NCBI RefSeq assembly: GCF_036345915.1
Contig: NZ_CP107785.1
Span: 682,001 to 746,000 of the forward strand
Length of the DNA stretch: 64,000 nt
Source of the DNA: Nocardia sp. NBC_00565
GTDB taxonomy: Bacteria > Actinomycetota > Actinomycetes > Mycobacteriales > Mycobacteriaceae
Direction: 5' to 3'
Positions within the stretch are counted from its first letter, which is position 1. Every line of letters starts with the position of its first letter. The notes under the pieces are model-generated. The model saw only the letters and a list, made by a program, of their open reading frames with translations. It did no database searches and had not been told where the DNA came from. A program made the translations under genes and the position numbers. Of the stretch, positions 63,080-64,000 are shown piece by piece.

Positions 63080-64000
63080 CTAATCCGTGGAGTCGTACCG
63101 CAGGGCGTGTTCGGATGTGCAGATCTCGTCGATTCCGGTGACGATGTCGCGCAACAGTTCCGAGGGCAGCGCCGAGGGCCGCAAACGGCAGGTGAAGGTG
63201 ATCAGCCCGTGGTCCTCGACGGCCAGTCCACGCGACTGCGCCTCCTCCCGCAGGTATCTAGAGCGCACACCGTAGGTCATCGCGGAGATGACGGTGAAGC
63301 AGCCGGTGCGTTCCCGGTGTCCGGCAAACAGGTCGTGCAGTCGGTAGAAGACCGAGGTGTAGGTCGACAGCGGCGCGAAGATCGCGACCCGGTAGGCGGG
63401 CCCGCGTTCCGAGGAGCTGATCACGGTGTCGGCCAGGTACTCCGCATCCCGCAGCGTCAGCACCTTCGGGGCGAACATGAGCGCGCCCGCCGCGGCATTG
63501 CGCACCGGTGCGCCCGCGCGCCCGCCCGCGGCGGAGGCGATGACACCCAACGACTTCCTGGTCTTGGTGCCGACCTCGCGGCGCGCGCGCAGCGATCGGG
63601 TCGGTGTGGTCGGGTACAGGCTCGCCCACTGACCGAAGCGCACGGTCCCCAACTGCACATGTCCGGTGCCGACCGGCCGCGACACCTTCAGCGGTGCGGT
63701 ATCGACCCAACGACCCACCTGCAGCGCGACATTGCCCGGTCGCACGATCTCGGCGTAGGCGTGCTCGACGAAGGAGTCGAAGTCGAGGAACCGGTCGGCA
63801 TCGGTGGTGAGCCAGGTGTGATCCTTATCGATATCGACCGCATCGAGGGTGAGCGCGGTAATGATGCCCGCACGCCCGCTCGCGCCGAGGATGCGGTGGA
63901 AGCGCTCGGTGTGGTGCGCGCGTCCGCAGGTGCCGATGCGCCCGTCCGGATCGACGTATTCGAGATCCACGATCTGATCGATGAACATGCCGTACTTGTG
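63080..64000 (-). CDS. FAD-linked oxidase-type protein (cut by window end)
   Basis: The C-terminal 306 residues or so of a larger protein; the N-terminus lies beyond the window. The segment IVDLEYVDPDGRIGTCGRAH, then FHRILGASGRAGIITALTLD, is the end of a FAD_binding_4 (PCMH-type) domain, in which the Gly-rich GASGRAGIIT loop contacts FAD. The following ~220 residues form the substrate domain and end in TSEHALRYDSTD. Substrate unknown. It is followed on the same strand by the atypical SDR after 145 bases; the two might belong to one pathway. Confidence 0.78.
   Translation of the reverse strand, partial: HKYGMFIDQIVDLEYVDPDGRIGTCGRAHHTERFHRILGASGRAGIITALTLDAVDIDKDHTWLTTDADRFLDFDSFVEHAYAEIVRPGNVALQVGRWVDTAPLKVSRPVGTGHVQLGTVRFGQWASLYPTTPTRSLRARREVGTKTRKSLGVIASAAGGRAGAPVRNAAAGALMFAPKVLTLRDAEYLADTVISSSERGPAYRVAIFAPLSTYTSVFYRLHDLFAGHRERTGCFTVISAMTYGVRSRYLREEAQSRGLAVEDHGLITFTCRLRPSALPSELLRDIVTGIDEICTSEHALRYDSTD

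Overview
The window reads as a chromosomal segment of a high-GC actinobacterium of the order Mycobacteriales, most likely Nocardia. The reasons are the codon bias, the DUF3558-type lipoprotein, EspG- and PPE-like proteins of type VII secretion, XRE/DUF397 pairs, and a right half whose gene content and order match what I recall of Mycobacterium tuberculosis Rv2199c-Rv2218 (lipA, lipB, TIGR01777 SDR, E2 acyltransferase, pepB, gcvT, ilvE, cobS, cobT, A-type Fe-S carrier, adenosine kinase, asnB, ctaC, ctaF). The genus is an inference; no rRNA or tRNA gene is visible.

Left, accessory part (about 1-37.3 kb). Positions 1-1.3 kb hold gene debris: a cut-off reading frame, a frameshifted small zinc-finger-like protein and the N-terminal stump of a DndB/DGQHR-family gene. 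Next comes a compact, apparently intact six-gene type 1 BREX phage-defence operon (brxA-brxB-brxC-pglX-pglZ-brxL, 2.0-14.9 kb). After 700 bases of debris there is a translationally coupled pair on the minus strand: a DUF262 (GmrS/ParB-like fold) protein and a HipA-like kinase without a HipB partner. At 18.8-22.6 kb a four-gene minus-strand operon (epimerase, two small proteins, a degenerate resolvase-fold protein) diverges from an XRE/DUF5753 regulator with two DUF397 genes; the shared promoter region has a palindrome and repeated half-sites. At 22.8-26.0 kb lie a lipoprotein, a small helical protein, a PPE-like protein and an EspG homologue, followed by a cytochrome P450. Mobile-element debris follows (degenerate IS1380-type transposase, a chimeric duplicated scar, a VOC protein, an apparently intact IS110-type transposase with a candidate bridge-RNA leader). 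A second secretion-linked cassette at 32.3-34.8 kb (YbaB-like, EspC-like, putative polymorphic toxin, lipoprotein) resembles a toxin with partners. The last accessory gene is a NERD-like membrane protein flanked by a duplicated 3' end of lipA.

Right, core part (37.4-64 kb). Lipoate synthesis (lipA, lipB) adjoins the lipoylated E2 subunit of 2-oxoacid dehydrogenase (sucB). A peroxiredoxin diverges from an AraC regulator. Then come leucyl aminopeptidase, gcvT, ilvE, a glyoxalase-II-like hydrolase, the cobalamin nucleotide-loop genes cobS-cobT-cobU with a GlxA-type regulator, a 52-residue membrane peptide, a DUF3043 membrane protein, an ErpA-like Fe-S carrier, an adenosine/sugar kinase, asparagine synthetase and cytochrome c oxidase subunits II and IV. 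The window ends with an atypical SDR and a truncated FAD-dependent oxidase.

Most notable: the DUF262-HipA pair as a possible uncharacterised defence module, the YbaB/EspC/DUF6973-like toxin cassette, the full BREX island beside a dead DndB-like gene, and four separate scars made of duplicated pieces of neighbouring genes (28.6, 34.9, 46.8 and 46.9 kb).
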